Both the position numbers and the translations under genes were made by a program. From Flavobacteriaceae bacterium (lineage in GTDB: Bacteria > Bacteroidota > Bacteroidia > Flavobacteriales > Flavobacteriaceae), in NCBI GenBank assembly GCA_947482805.1, contig CANKLK010000037.1, positions 1-16,194 on the forward strand: 16,194 nucleotides of DNA, given 5' to 3'. The notes beneath the pieces are model-generated. The model was not told the DNA's origin. It saw only the letters and a program-made list of their open reading frames with translations, and did not search any database. This document shows positions 1 to 7,350 of the stretch, in pieces; the stretch's first letter is position 1, and the number at the start of each line of letters is the position of its first letter.

Positions 1-1
1 A

Positions 2-364
2 ATCAATGAATTGTATGTTGCCAAAAAAATAACCGGTGACCAATTAATCATTTTGAATGCCGAAATTCAATCGTTTACCGAAGTTTGTGGCGCTTGCGAG
101 CGAATCAAAAACACGCCAATTCCGTATTCTTACAGCGCATTTATCAAGAAGTTTATTTTCTTTTATGTAATGACTTTACCTTTTGGTTATTCTTTTAGTT
201 TGGGCTATTATGTTGCACCAGTCGTAGTTTTTATCTTTTATGTTTTGGCAAGTTTAGAATTGATTGCCGAAGAAATCGAAGATCCTTTTGGCGGCGATGT
301 CAATGATTTACCTACAAAGAAAATATCAGAGAACATCAAGAAACACGTCGAAGAAATTCTCTAA
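2..364 (+). CDS. Bestrophin-family ion channel, C-terminal part (5' end outside window)
   Basis: This is an open frame running in from the left edge (codons from base 2) to TAA at 362-364, giving 120 visible residues; the start lies outside the window. The TTG at base 11 is not a likely start because the frame and homology-like sequence continue upstream. The stretch around CERIKNTPIPYSYS, the hydrophobic segment starting FIKKFIFFYV, and the ending with LELIAEEIEDPFG and NDLP are hallmarks of the bestrophin/UPF0187 family (PF01062). These are pentameric anion or cation channels of the inner membrane. The acidic EEIEDPFGGDVNDLP stretch corresponds to the region that forms the Ca2+ clasp in animal bestrophins. 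Two membrane segments are visible (about residues 49-63 and 67-82 of the visible part). The physiological ion is unknown. Family assignment is confident; the missing N-terminus prevents a full check. Confidence 0.85.
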   Translation: MNELYVAKKITGDQLIILNAEIQSFTEVCGACERIKNTPIPYSYSAFIKKFIFFYVMTLPFGYSFSLGYYVAPVVVFIFYVLASLELIAEEIEDPFGGDVNDLPTKKISENIKKHVEEIL

Positions 365-411
365 AGATCTCTATTTAAAATCATTATTTTTAAAATTATC
401 AACCGCAAATT

Positions 412-444
412 CGCAGATTATTCCTTTAAATGTTTGAATCTGTG
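412..444. repeat. Inverted-repeat hairpin, probable interspersed intergenic repeat
   Basis: CGCAGATT (412-419) can pair with AATCTGTG (437-444) through 7 Watson-Crick pairs and one G-T pair, leaving a 17-base loop. It lies between the bestrophin stop and pheT. There is no T-tract, so it is not a canonical terminator. From memory, 'CGCAAATTCGCAGATT' type sequences are common between flavobacterial genes, so it may be a decayed copy of a dispersed element; this is recollection, not a search result. Confidence 0.4.
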
Positions 445-527
445 GCAAATTAAGACTAATGGAAAATTTGAGTTAAAACATCATCGATAAACGACATAAT
501 TTTATTTTATCTCTCATCAGCAATCCC

Positions 528-535
528 TATATTTG
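528..535 (+). promoter_or_regulatory. Predicted pheT promoter, -7 element TATATTTG
   Basis: TATATTTG matches the Bacteroidota -7 consensus TAnnTTTG exactly and lies 18 bp before the pheT ATG, implying a very short leader. No TTG is found 17-23 bp upstream, only a T-rich stretch (about 501-510), so the -33 element is weak. Confidence 0.5.
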
Positions 536-553
536 CATATTTAAATAGTACTC

Positions 554-2977
554 ATGAAGATTTCATACAATTGGTTAAAACAATTCATTAAAATAGATTT
601 AAAATCAGAAGAAACAGCAACCTTACTGACCGATTTAGGTTTAGAAGTGGAAGTTGTTTCCAACTACCAATCAGTACGTGGTGGTATGGAAGGTGTTGTC
701 GTAGGTCACGTATTGACTTGCGAAAAACATCCTGATGCCGATAGATTAAATATTACGACTGTTGATTTAGGAGAGGGAACTCCAGTACAAATTGTTTGTG
801 GTGCTAGTAATGTTGCCAAAGGACAAAAAGTACCGGTTGCCACTATCGGAACCAAACTGTTTGACAAAGAAGGCGTTGAGTTTGAAATCAAAAAAGGAAA
901 AATCCGAGGGCAGGAAAGTCACGGAATGATTTGTGCCGAAGACGAGTTGGGTTTAGGAACAAGTCATGACGGAATTATGATTTTGGATGCTACTCTAAAA
1001 CCTGGAACTCCTTGTGCCAAAGTTTTCAATATTGAAAATGATGAAGTATTTGAAATTGGTTTAACGCCTAACCGCGCTGACGCTATGTCGCATTATGGTG
1101 TGGCTCGTGATTTACGCGCCAGTTTATTACAAAAAAACAGTAACATCGAATTAATTACGCCAACGGTGAGTACTTTCCGTATAGACAAAAGAACACTCAA
1201 AATTGATGTTGATGTACAGGACAGCAAATTAGCGCCGAGATATTGTGGCGTTACTATTTCAGGAGTTACCGTAAAATCGTCTCCAGCTTGGTTGCAAAAC
1301 CGTTTAAAAGCTATTGGTTTAACTCCTAAAAACAATATTGTTGATGTTACCAATTACATTCTGCACGATTTAGGACAACCTTTACATGCTTTTGACGCTG
1401 CAAAAATCAGCGGAAAAATTATTGTAAAAACATTAGAAGCCGGTACAAAATTCACCACATTAGACGATGTCGAAAGAACCTTGCACGAAGAAGATCTAAT
1501 GATTTGTGACGAAAAAGGACCGCTTTGCATTGCAGGTGTTTTTGGTGGAAAAGGCTCAGGAGTTACAGAAACCACCAATTCAATTTTCCTGGAAAGTGCT
1601 TATTTCAATCCGATTAGTGTTCGAAAATCAGCAAAAAGACATGCATTGAACACGGATGCTTCTTTCCGTTTTGAAAGAGGAATTGATGCTAATATTACTG
1701 AATTCGCCTTAAAGCGTGCGGCTCTTTTAATCAAAGAAATTGCCGGTGGCGAAATCACTTCTGATATTGTTGATATATATCCGAAAAAGATTGAAGACTT
1801 TCCTGTTTTCTTAAATTTTGATAAAACAACCAAATTGATTGGACAAGAGCTGCCAAAAGAAACCATCAAGAAAATATTGGCTTCTTTGGATATTAAAGTA
1901 AACAGTGTTACCGATAAAGGTTTGGGTTTAATCATTCCTTCATATCGTGTAGATGTTCAACGCGAAGTGGATGTTATAGAAGAAATTCTTAGGGTTTATG
2001 GTTACAACAATATTGATTTTACCAAAAAACTTAATGCTACTGTTGCTAACTCAGCTAGAACAGAAGATCATAAAATACAAAATATTATAGCTACTCAATT
2101 AAATTCTCTTGGGTTTCATGAAATGATAGCCAACTCTTTAACATCACCTGATTATGTGAAATTATCGGAAATGTTGAAAGAAGAATATAATGTGATGATG
2201 TTAAACCCACTAAGTAATGACTTATCAGCAATGCGTCAATCCTTATTATTTTCGGGTTTAGAAGCGGTGTCGTATAATATTAACCGAAGAAATGGTGATT
2301 TAAAATTATTCGAATTTGGAAAAACATATCACAAATTACCTTCCGGTTATGATGAACCAAAACACTTGACAATGTTTGTAACCGGGAATAGAAATTCAGA
2401 AAGTTGGACGACTACTGAAAAACCATCTGATTTCTTTTTATTTAAAGGCTTTGTAGATTCGGTTTTAAATCGTTTAGGTATTTGCAAAACGCAAAACAAA
2501 CCGGCTGAAACTGATGTTTTTGCAGAAGGAATAGCCGTTGCATGTGGTAACGATATTTTGTTGGAATTTGGAACAATAAAAAAATCTATACTTAAGCATT
2601 TCGATATTAAACAAGAAGTTTTATTTGCTGATTTCAATTGGAATCTTATTTTAAAATTAATCAGCAATAAAATCAAGTTTACTGATATTCCGAAATATCC
2701 TGAAGTACGCAGGGATTTAGCACTTTTGGTTGATGATTCAGTAGCTTTTGATGCAATTTATTCGATTGCACACCAAACAGAAAAATCGCTTTTAAAAGAC
2801 GTGAGTTTATTTGATGTTTACCAAGGAAAAAACCTTCCGGAAGGTAAGAAGTCGTATGCTGTTAGTTTCACGCTGCAGGACAACACCAAAACGTTGACCG
2901 ACGAGCAAATTGATAAAATAATGAACAAGCTTCAAAATAATTTAGAAAGCGAAGTTGGAGCAATTTTGAGACAATAA
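554..2977 (+). CDS. pheT: Phenylalanine--tRNA ligase beta subunit
   Basis: This is the beta subunit of the cytoplasmic (alpha-beta)2 phenylalanyl-tRNA synthetase, which charges tRNA-Phe using ATP. The 807 residues match the long bacterial PheT form. In order it shows an N-terminal start typical of the family (MKISYNWLKQFI), an EMAP-II-like tRNA-binding OB domain (about residues 40-150, with HPDADRLN and IVCGASNV), the B3/B4 domain (about 210-390, with GLTPKNNIVDVTNYIL and a conserved FRFERG), the B5 domain (about 416-488), the catalytic-like core, and a C-terminal ferredoxin-fold anticodon-binding domain (FDX-ACB, about 709-807, starting FTDIPKYPEVRRDLAL). The ATG at 554 is preceded by a good -7 promoter box. 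pheS is not adjacent, so the subunits are encoded separately, as is usual in Bacteroidota. No frameshift or missing domain is visible. Confidence 0.98.
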   Translation: MKISYNWLKQFIKIDLKSEETATLLTDLGLEVEVVSNYQSVRGGMEGVVVGHVLTCEKHPDADRLNITTVDLGEGTPVQIVCGASNVAKGQKVPVATIGTKLFDKEGVEFEIKKGKIRGQESHGMICAEDELGLGTSHDGIMILDATLKPGTPCAKVFNIENDEVFEIGLTPNRADAMSHYGVARDLRASLLQKNSNIELITPTVSTFRIDKRTLKIDVDVQDSKLAPRYCGVTISGVTVKSSPAWLQNRLKAIGLTPKNNIVDVTNYILHDLGQPLHAFDAAKISGKIIVKTLEAGTKFTTLDDVERTLHEEDLMICDEKGPLCIAGVFGGKGSGVTETTNSIFLESAYFNPISVRKSAKRHALNTDASFRFERGIDANITEFALKRAALLIKEIAGGEITSDIVDIYPKKIEDFPVFLNFDKTTKLIGQELPKETIKKILASLDIKVNSVTDKGLGLIIPSYRVDVQREVDVIEEILRVYGYNNIDFTKKLNATVANSARTEDHKIQNIIATQLNSLGFHEMIANSLTSPDYVKLSEMLKEEYNVMMLNPLSNDLSAMRQSLLFSGLEAVSYNINRRNGDLKLFEFGKTYHKLPSGYDEPKHLTMFVTGNRNSESWTTTEKPSDFFLFKGFVDSVLNRLGICKTQNKPAETDVFAEGIAVACGNDILLEFGTIKKSILKHFDIKQEVLFADFNWNLILKLISNKIKFTDIPKYPEVRRDLALLVDDSVAFDAIYSIAHQTEKSLLKDVSLFDVYQGKNLPEGKKSYAVSFTLQDNTKTLTDEQIDKIMNKLQNNLESEVGAILRQ

Positions 2978-2986
2978 ACACCTTTT

Positions 2987-3049
2987 GTCATTCCGACTAA
3001 GGAGTATACGAGAGCTTTTTCTCGAACTGGCGTAACAATCTCATTCTGT
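2987..3049. repeat. Probable degenerate interspersed repeat (GTCATTCCGAC ... CTCATTCTG)
   Basis: GTCATTCCGACTAAGGAG begins 10 bp after the pheT stop and ends near CTCATTCTG. It contains a small dyad, CGAGA (3009-3013) with TCTCG (3020-3024). From memory it resembles the 'GTCATTCCGACGAAGGAGGAATCTCA' sequence recurring between genes of Flavobacteriia. No coding potential is seen. Identity as a repeat family member is inference. Confidence 0.4.
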
Positions 3050-3081
3050 TTAAAAAAATCTGTCAGTTGTATAGAAACAAA

Positions 3082-3105
3082 AAAGTCCCGATTTCTCGGG
3101 ACTTT
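3082..3105 (-). terminator. Rho-independent terminator of rpsA, usable in both directions
   Basis: AAAGTCCCGA (3082-3091) pairs perfectly with TCGGGACTTT (3096-3105) around a TTTC loop, a 10-bp stem. Read on the minus strand it is followed by TTTTG and more T-rich sequence, a good terminator 22 bp after the rpsA stop. On the plus strand it is the only strong hairpin after pheT but has a poor T-tract there. Confidence 0.85.
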
Positions 3106-3126
3106 CTATTTATAGGCAACAGTGAA

Positions 3127-4902
3127 TTATTTCTTTTTCTCTGTTTTTTCCATTTTTGCTTTTAATCCGGCAAGGATATCATTGTTATCTCCAAGAGTTG
3201 AAGCCGGAGCATTATTGTTAGAGCTTACTGCTTCTGCAACAGCTTTAACATTCTTCTCTTCTTCTTCTCTAAAGATAGCCGTATGAGAAGCTACAACTCT
3301 TTTGAATTCTTTGTTGAATTCAATAACTTTAAAGTCAGCTACATCACCTTTTTTCAATTTCTTACCATCTTCTTTTTCTAAATGACGAGTTGGAATAAAC
3401 GCAACTACATCTTCACCGAAATCTACAGTAGCACCTTTGTCAACAATTTCAGCGATAGTCCCGTTGTGGACAGTTCCAACAGCGAAAGCCTCTTCATGTT
3501 TGTCCCAAGGATTAGCGGTTGTTTGTTTGTGACCTAAAGATAATTTACGTCCGTCAACATCTAACTCTAATACAACTACATCTAATTTGTCACCAACGTT
3601 TACAAATTCTGATGGGTGTTTTATTTTCTTAGTCCAAGATAAATCAGAGATGTAAACTAATCCATCAATACCTTCTTCTAATTCAACAAAAATACCAAAG
3701 TTTGTAAAGTTTCTAACGATACCTGTGTGTTTAGAACCAACAGGATATTTAGCTGTGATATCTGTCCATGGATCTTGCGTTAATTGTTTGATACCTAAAG
3801 ACATTTTTCTATCATCTCTATCAAGAGTCAAGATAACTGCCTCAACAACATCTCCAACTTTAACGAAATCCTGAGCCGAACGCAAGTGCGTAGACCAAGA
3901 CATTTCAGAAACGTGGATTAAACCTTCAACACCTTCAGCTACTTCGATAAATGCACCGTAATCAGCGATTACTACTACTTTACCTTTTACTTTATCACCA
4001 ACTTTCAAGTCAGCACTTAAAGCATCCCATGGGTGAGCGTTTAATTGTTTTAAACCTAATTGAATTCTTGTTTTCTCATCATCAAAATCAAGGATTACAA
4101 CATTTAATTTTTGATCTAATTCAAGCACTTCACTTGGGTGATTGATTCTACTCCAAGAAAGGTCAGTAATGTGGATTAATCCATCAACACCACCAAGGTC
4201 AATAAAGACACCATAAGAAGTAATGTTTTTAACAACACCTTCTAATACTTGTCCTTTTTCTAATTGACCAATAATTTCTTTTTTCTGAACTTCGATATCC
4301 GCTTCAATAAGCGCTTTGTGAGAAACAACAACGTTTTTGAATTCGTGGTTAATTTTAACCACTTTGAATTCCATCATTTTGTTTACGTATACATCATAAT
4401 CACGGATTGGTTTCACATCAATTTGTGAACCTGGTAAGAATGCTTCAATTCCGAAAACATCTACAATCATACCACCTTTAGTTCTACATTTAACAAAACC
4501 TTGAACGATTTCTCCAGTTTCGTTTGCAGAAATAACTCTATCCCAAGATTTAATTGTTCTTGCTTTTCTGTGAGACAATACTAACTGACCAGTTTTATCC
4601 TCACGTATGTCAATTAATACTTCTACTTTGTCACCTACTTTTAGGTTTGGGTTGTAACGGAATTCGTTAAGTGAAATTACACCTTCTGATTTCGCGTTAA
4701 TGTCAACAATTGCGTCTCTGTCAGTAATTCTAACTACCACACCTTCAACTACTTCTTCATGGTCAGTTGAGATAAAAGTTTTAGTAACTAAGTTCTCAAA
4801 CTCTTCCAAGTTTTTTTGATCTACTGCGTCAATTCCTTCTGCATAATTATGCCAGTTGAATTCATTTAAAAACGCTTCTTGTTCTTTGTTTAATACAGCC
4901 AT
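3127..4902 (-). CDS. rpsA: 30S ribosomal protein S1
   Basis: S1 is a multi-domain RNA-binding protein of the small ribosomal subunit that helps recruit and unfold mRNA. The 591 residues carry six S1 (OB-fold) repeats, roughly at 49-113, 127-195, 215-285, 300-372, 387-459 and 472-540. The middle repeats show the strongest signatures (SYGVFIDLGGVDGLIHITDL, DYGAFIEVAEGVEGLIHVSE, NFGIFVELEEGIDGLVYISD), each ending in a GxKQ-type strand. A charged lysine-rich tail follows (ending EKTEKKK). The length suits Bacteroidota S1. The ATG at 4902 has no Shine-Dalgarno sequence upstream, as expected for the phylum. It has its own TTG-N18-TACTTTTG promoter, a leader of about 113 nt and its own terminator, so it is a single-gene unit. 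The long leader could allow autogenous control as in other bacteria, but no binding site can be proved here. Confidence 0.98.
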   Translation of the reverse strand: MAVLNKEQEAFLNEFNWHNYAEGIDAVDQKNLEEFENLVTKTFISTDHEEVVEGVVVRITDRDAIVDINAKSEGVISLNEFRYNPNLKVGDKVEVLIDIREDKTGQLVLSHRKARTIKSWDRVISANETGEIVQGFVKCRTKGGMIVDVFGIEAFLPGSQIDVKPIRDYDVYVNKMMEFKVVKINHEFKNVVVSHKALIEADIEVQKKEIIGQLEKGQVLEGVVKNITSYGVFIDLGGVDGLIHITDLSWSRINHPSEVLELDQKLNVVILDFDDEKTRIQLGLKQLNAHPWDALSADLKVGDKVKGKVVVIADYGAFIEVAEGVEGLIHVSEMSWSTHLRSAQDFVKVGDVVEAVILTLDRDDRKMSLGIKQLTQDPWTDITAKYPVGSKHTGIVRNFTNFGIFVELEEGIDGLVYISDLSWTKKIKHPSEFVNVGDKLDVVVLELDVDGRKLSLGHKQTTANPWDKHEEAFAVGTVHNGTIAEIVDKGATVDFGEDVVAFIPTRHLEKEDGKKLKKGDVADFKVIEFNKEFKRVVASHTAIFREEEEKNVKAVAEAVSSNNNAPASTLGDNNDILAGLKAKMEKTEKKK

Positions 4903-5021
4903 GCTGATAAAATAATTTGTATGTTATGTTCTTCGAGTTTCTTGATGCGATAAAAACACAACAGTGTTTATATATAGATGTTTGATACCTAAAGGAAACT
5001 CTTGCTCGCCAAAAGGTTGGC
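4903..5021 (-). promoter_or_regulatory. rpsA 5' leader with dyad at predicted transcription start
   Basis: Transcription from the promoter at 5021-5049 would start near 5015, giving a leader of about 113 nt, long compared with the other leaders in this window (roughly 15-40 nt). Two dyads are visible: GCCAA (5008-5012) with TTGGC (5017-5021), which straddles the predicted start, and AAACAC (4954-4959) with GTGTTT (4964-4969). They may be an operator or RNA hairpins used in feedback on S1 synthesis; the role is inferred only. Confidence 0.4.
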
Positions 5022-5049
5022 AAAAGTAATCATAATTTCTTAATTACAA
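5021..5049 (-). promoter_or_regulatory. Predicted rpsA promoter (TTG-N18-TACTTTTG)
   Basis: On the minus strand, TTG (5049-5047) is followed by exactly 18 bp and then TACTTTTG (5028-5021). This is a full match to the Bacteroidota -33/-7 consensus TTG-N17..23-TAnnTTTG and the best promoter match in the window, fitting a highly expressed ribosomal gene. Confidence 0.8.
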
Positions 5050-5097
5050 AACAATAGTAAAAGAAAATAGACGAAAGAAAAAAGAATAAAGAGTTGA

Positions 5098-5197
5098 TCA
5101 ATACAAGTGAAAAGCTCGAGAAACCTTGGTTTCCATATTCCTGCTATCTGCTATACTGCGTGCCGCTCCTATCAGGGCTAAACAGGAATTGTATTGA
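5098..5197. repeat. 100-bp structured element bounded by 9-bp perfect inverted repeats
   Basis: TCAATACAA (5098-5106) and TTGTATTGA (5189-5197) are exact reverse complements and close the element. Inside lie a hairpin GAAACC-TT-GGTTTC (5120-5133) and a second stem, TTCCTG (5138-5143) with CAGGAA (5183-5188). The second stem abuts the outer stem, so the sequence can fold as a three-way junction. The inner loop holds two TGCTATM copies and, on the minus strand, AGCCCTGATAGGAGCGGCA, which from memory resembles a dispersed flavobacterial repeat. Together with the leader and the terminator, it fills the 353-bp gene-free gap between the permease and rpsA. No ORF is apparent. Confidence 0.6.
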
Positions 5198-5204
5198 ATA
5201 AAAA

Positions 5205-5236
5205 AGACCTGACAGGTTTTAAATCCTGTCAGGTCT
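5205..5236 (-). terminator. Rho-independent terminator of the nucleoside permease gene
   Basis: AGACCTGACAGG (5205-5216) pairs perfectly with CCTGTCAGGTCT (5225-5236), a 12-bp stem with an 8-base loop. On the minus strand it is followed by a T-tract (complement of 5200-5205). It lies about 20 bp after the stop of the permease gene and upstream of the rpsA promoter, so it isolates the two genes. Confidence 0.88.
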
Positions 5237-5255
5237 GGGATAGAATTAAATTCTT

Positions 5256-6509
5256 TTAATGACTCACATTTTCAACCGCTTTTGGATCATGCTTGTGTTT
5301 AAACATCACAGCAAACAAAATGGCAATAACTAAAGCATATCCGGCAAACGAAAGCCAAATGCTATGCCAGTCTCTTGAACCATCGTGAGTAAAATATTTA
5401 TCAATTACAATTCCGCTTAATAATCCGCCAAATAAAGCTCCAAAGCCATTTGACATCATCATAAACAAACCTTGAGCTGAAGAACGAATTTTAGAATCGG
5501 TAGTAGTCTCTACAAATAATGAACCCGAAATATTAAAAAAGTCAAATGCCATTCCGTATACGATACACGACAAAATAATCATCCATAAACCATCTGCCGG
5601 ATCTCCATAAGCAAACAAACCAAAACGTAAAACCCAAGCAAACATTGAAATCAACATAACTTGTTTAATTCCGAATCGCTTTAAAAAGAACGGTATTGCC
5701 AAGATAAATACCGTTTCTGATATTTGGGAGATAGACATAATTAATGTTGATTTTTGCACAATAATACTATTTGCATATTTCGGTATTTTTCCGAATTCAG
5801 ATAAAAAAACATCTCCATACATATTAGTCAATTGCAATGCGCCACCCAAGAACATTGAGAACAAAAAGAACAAAGCCATTTTGTATGTTCCAAATAATTT
5901 AAAAGCATCTAAACCTAATTTTTGTGCGGTTGAAGCATTATCAGCAATCAACTTTTGTGGCGGACATTTTGGCAATGTAAACGAGTAAATCCCGAGTATA
6001 AAAGCTGAAACTGCTGAAATATAAAACATGTTGGCAGACGCTTTATTTCCAGATAAATTGGTTAACCACATAGCGGCAATAAAGCCAATTGTTCCCCAAA
6101 CACGTATTGGCGGAAACACTTTTATAACATCAAAATTGTTAGTATTTAATATATTGTATGCAACCGAATTGGATAGCGAAATGGTTGGCATATAACAAAG
6201 CATAGCCGCAAAAATTACCCAATAAAAAGTAGTAGGATTATCTACGAGTGGAATATAGAAAAGCGCCAAACCTCCTAAAATATGAAGTATACCATAAAGC
6301 TTTTCTGCGTTTATCCATTTATCTGCAATAATACCTGTGATTGCAGGCATAATGATAGAAGAAATTCCAAGTGTTGAAAAAATAGCTCCAAATTCGGCAC
6401 CACTCCATTGTTTTGTAGCAAACCAATAATTACCAACTGTTATCAGCCAAGCTCCCCAGACGAAGAATTGGAGAAAACTCATTATTGTCAATCTGAATTT
6501 TATATTCAT
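5256..6509 (-). CDS. Nucleoside:H+ symporter-like MFS permease (NupG/XapB type)
   Basis: This is a 417-residue integral membrane protein of the major facilitator fold with about twelve hydrophobic segments. The N-terminus (MNIKFRLTIMSFLQFFVWGAWL) and the segment GAWLITVGNYWF, followed by a short loop and GIIADKWINAEK between the second and third helices, are typical of the nucleoside:H+ symporter family (PF03825; NupG, XapB). The expected role is proton-driven uptake of nucleosides across the inner membrane. The ATG at 6509 was preferred over the in-frame ATG eight codons on because it keeps the charged N-terminus and fits the promoter at 6542-6571. It lies 107 bp downstream of cmk on the same strand, which suggests a link to nucleotide salvage, but it has its own promoter with operator-like dyads and its own terminator. 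Substrate specificity is inferred from the family only. Confidence 0.8.
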   Translation of the reverse strand: MNIKFRLTIMSFLQFFVWGAWLITVGNYWFATKQWSGAEFGAIFSTLGISSIIMPAITGIIADKWINAEKLYGILHILGGLALFYIPLVDNPTTFYWVIFAAMLCYMPTISLSNSVAYNILNTNNFDVIKVFPPIRVWGTIGFIAAMWLTNLSGNKASANMFYISAVSAFILGIYSFTLPKCPPQKLIADNASTAQKLGLDAFKLFGTYKMALFFLFSMFLGGALQLTNMYGDVFLSEFGKIPKYANSIIVQKSTLIMSISQISETVFILAIPFFLKRFGIKQVMLISMFAWVLRFGLFAYGDPADGLWMIILSCIVYGMAFDFFNISGSLFVETTTDSKIRSSAQGLFMMMSNGFGALFGGLLSGIVIDKYFTHDGSRDWHSIWLSFAGYALVIAILFAVMFKHKHDPKAVENVSH

Positions 6510-6541
6510 AAAAATAGTTTTGATTTAGTTAAAATAGAACG

Positions 6542-6571
6542 TAAATCTACTATTTATATCGAGATAAACAA
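6542..6571 (-). promoter_or_regulatory. Predicted permease promoter with a 16-bp dyad inside the spacer
   Basis: On the minus strand TTG (6571-6569) is followed by 19 bp and TAGATTTA (6549-6542), one mismatch from TAnnTTTG. The spacer contains the near-palindrome TTTATATCGAGATAAA (plus strand 6553-6568; 14 of 16 positions symmetric), directly touching the -33 box. A regulator bound there would occlude RNA polymerase, so an operator is plausible. Confidence 0.5.
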
Positions 6572-6579
6572 ATAAATGA

Positions 6580-6600
6580 AAATGCATTTATCATATGATA
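6580..6600. promoter_or_regulatory. Two overlapping perfect palindromes upstream of the permease promoter
   Basis: AAATGCATTT (6580-6589) and TATCATATGATA (6589-6600) are perfect palindromes sharing one base. They sit just upstream of the -33 box of the predicted permease promoter. They could be operator or activator sites; AT-rich palindromes also arise by chance, so confidence is modest. Confidence 0.35.
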
Positions 6601-6616
6601 GTTCAAAAGGGAATTA

Positions 6617-7306
6617 CTATTTCGTCACTTCATAAACCATTTCCAAAACGGCTTTGAATTGTTCTTCCCTAGTGAGATAGGAATTATCAATTTCAATTGC
6701 GCCATCGGCTTTTACTAAAGGAGAATCATCACGATGCGTATCAATATAATCGCGTTGTTCAACATTTTTTAAGACTTCTTCAAAAGAAACTTCCTGCCCT
6801 TTGCTTTGCAATTCGTCAAAACGTCTTCGAGCACGTGTTTCTGAACTGGCTGTCATAAAAATTTTAAGTTCCGCTTTAGGAAATACGACCGTACCAATAT
6901 CGCGGCCATCCATCACTATACCTTTTCCTTTTCCAATTTCTTGCTGCTGTTCTACTAATTTGGCACGAACTTCAGAAACCTCTGCCACTAAACTCACAAA
7001 GTTAGAAACTTCAAGTGTTCTGATTTCCTTTTCAATATTAACATCATTCAAATACATTTCGGCAAAACCAAGCTCAAGATTGAACTCAAAATGCAATTTT
7101 ATTGAAGGCAGACTGATGATTAAAGTTTGCTTATCAAAAAAATCAGCCGTTATATAACCTTTTTGCATCGCGAAATAAGTCACCGCACGATACATCGCGC
7201 CCGTATCAACATACACATAACCCAAATGTTTGGCTAATTGTTTGGCTATTGTACTTTTTCCTGTGGAAGAAAATCCGTCGATGGCTATGGTGATTTTTTT
7301 ACTCAC
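6617..7306 (-). CDS. cmk: Cytidylate kinase, (d)CMP kinase
   Basis: The enzyme phosphorylates CMP and dCMP to the diphosphates with ATP in the cytoplasm, part of pyrimidine salvage and CTP/dCTP supply. The 229 residues match the bacterial CMP kinase length. Visible are the P-loop GFSSTGKST at residues 11-19, the substrate motif DTGAMYRAVTYFA from about residue 35, and DGRDIGT at 133-139, in which R135 and D136 are conserved CMP-binding residues of the family. The start is GTG at 7304-7306: it places the P-loop at the usual distance from the N-terminus. The gene follows porQ by 44 bp on the same strand with no terminator between them, so the two are probably co-transcribed; the porQ-cmk pairing is recurrent in Flavobacteriia as far as I recall. 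Confidence 0.97.
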   Translation of the reverse strand: MSKKITIAIDGFSSTGKSTIAKQLAKHLGYVYVDTGAMYRAVTYFAMQKGYITADFFDKQTLIISLPSIKLHFEFNLELGFAEMYLNDVNIEKEIRTLEVSNFVSLVAEVSEVRAKLVEQQQEIGKGKGIVMDGRDIGTVVFPKAELKIFMTASSETRARRRFDELQSKGQEVSFEEVLKNVEQRDYIDTHRDDSPLVKADGAIEIDNSYLTREEQFKAVLEMVYEVTK

Positions 7307-7350
7307 AATTTTATTTTTTGGTGTTCGTGAATTTTCGGTTTCTTAAGTTT

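Noticed and set aside
3951..4145. Plus-strand open frame inside rpsA
   Set aside because: It is antisense to the conserved S1 repeats, has low complexity (His/Leu-rich) and no promoter or family resemblance.
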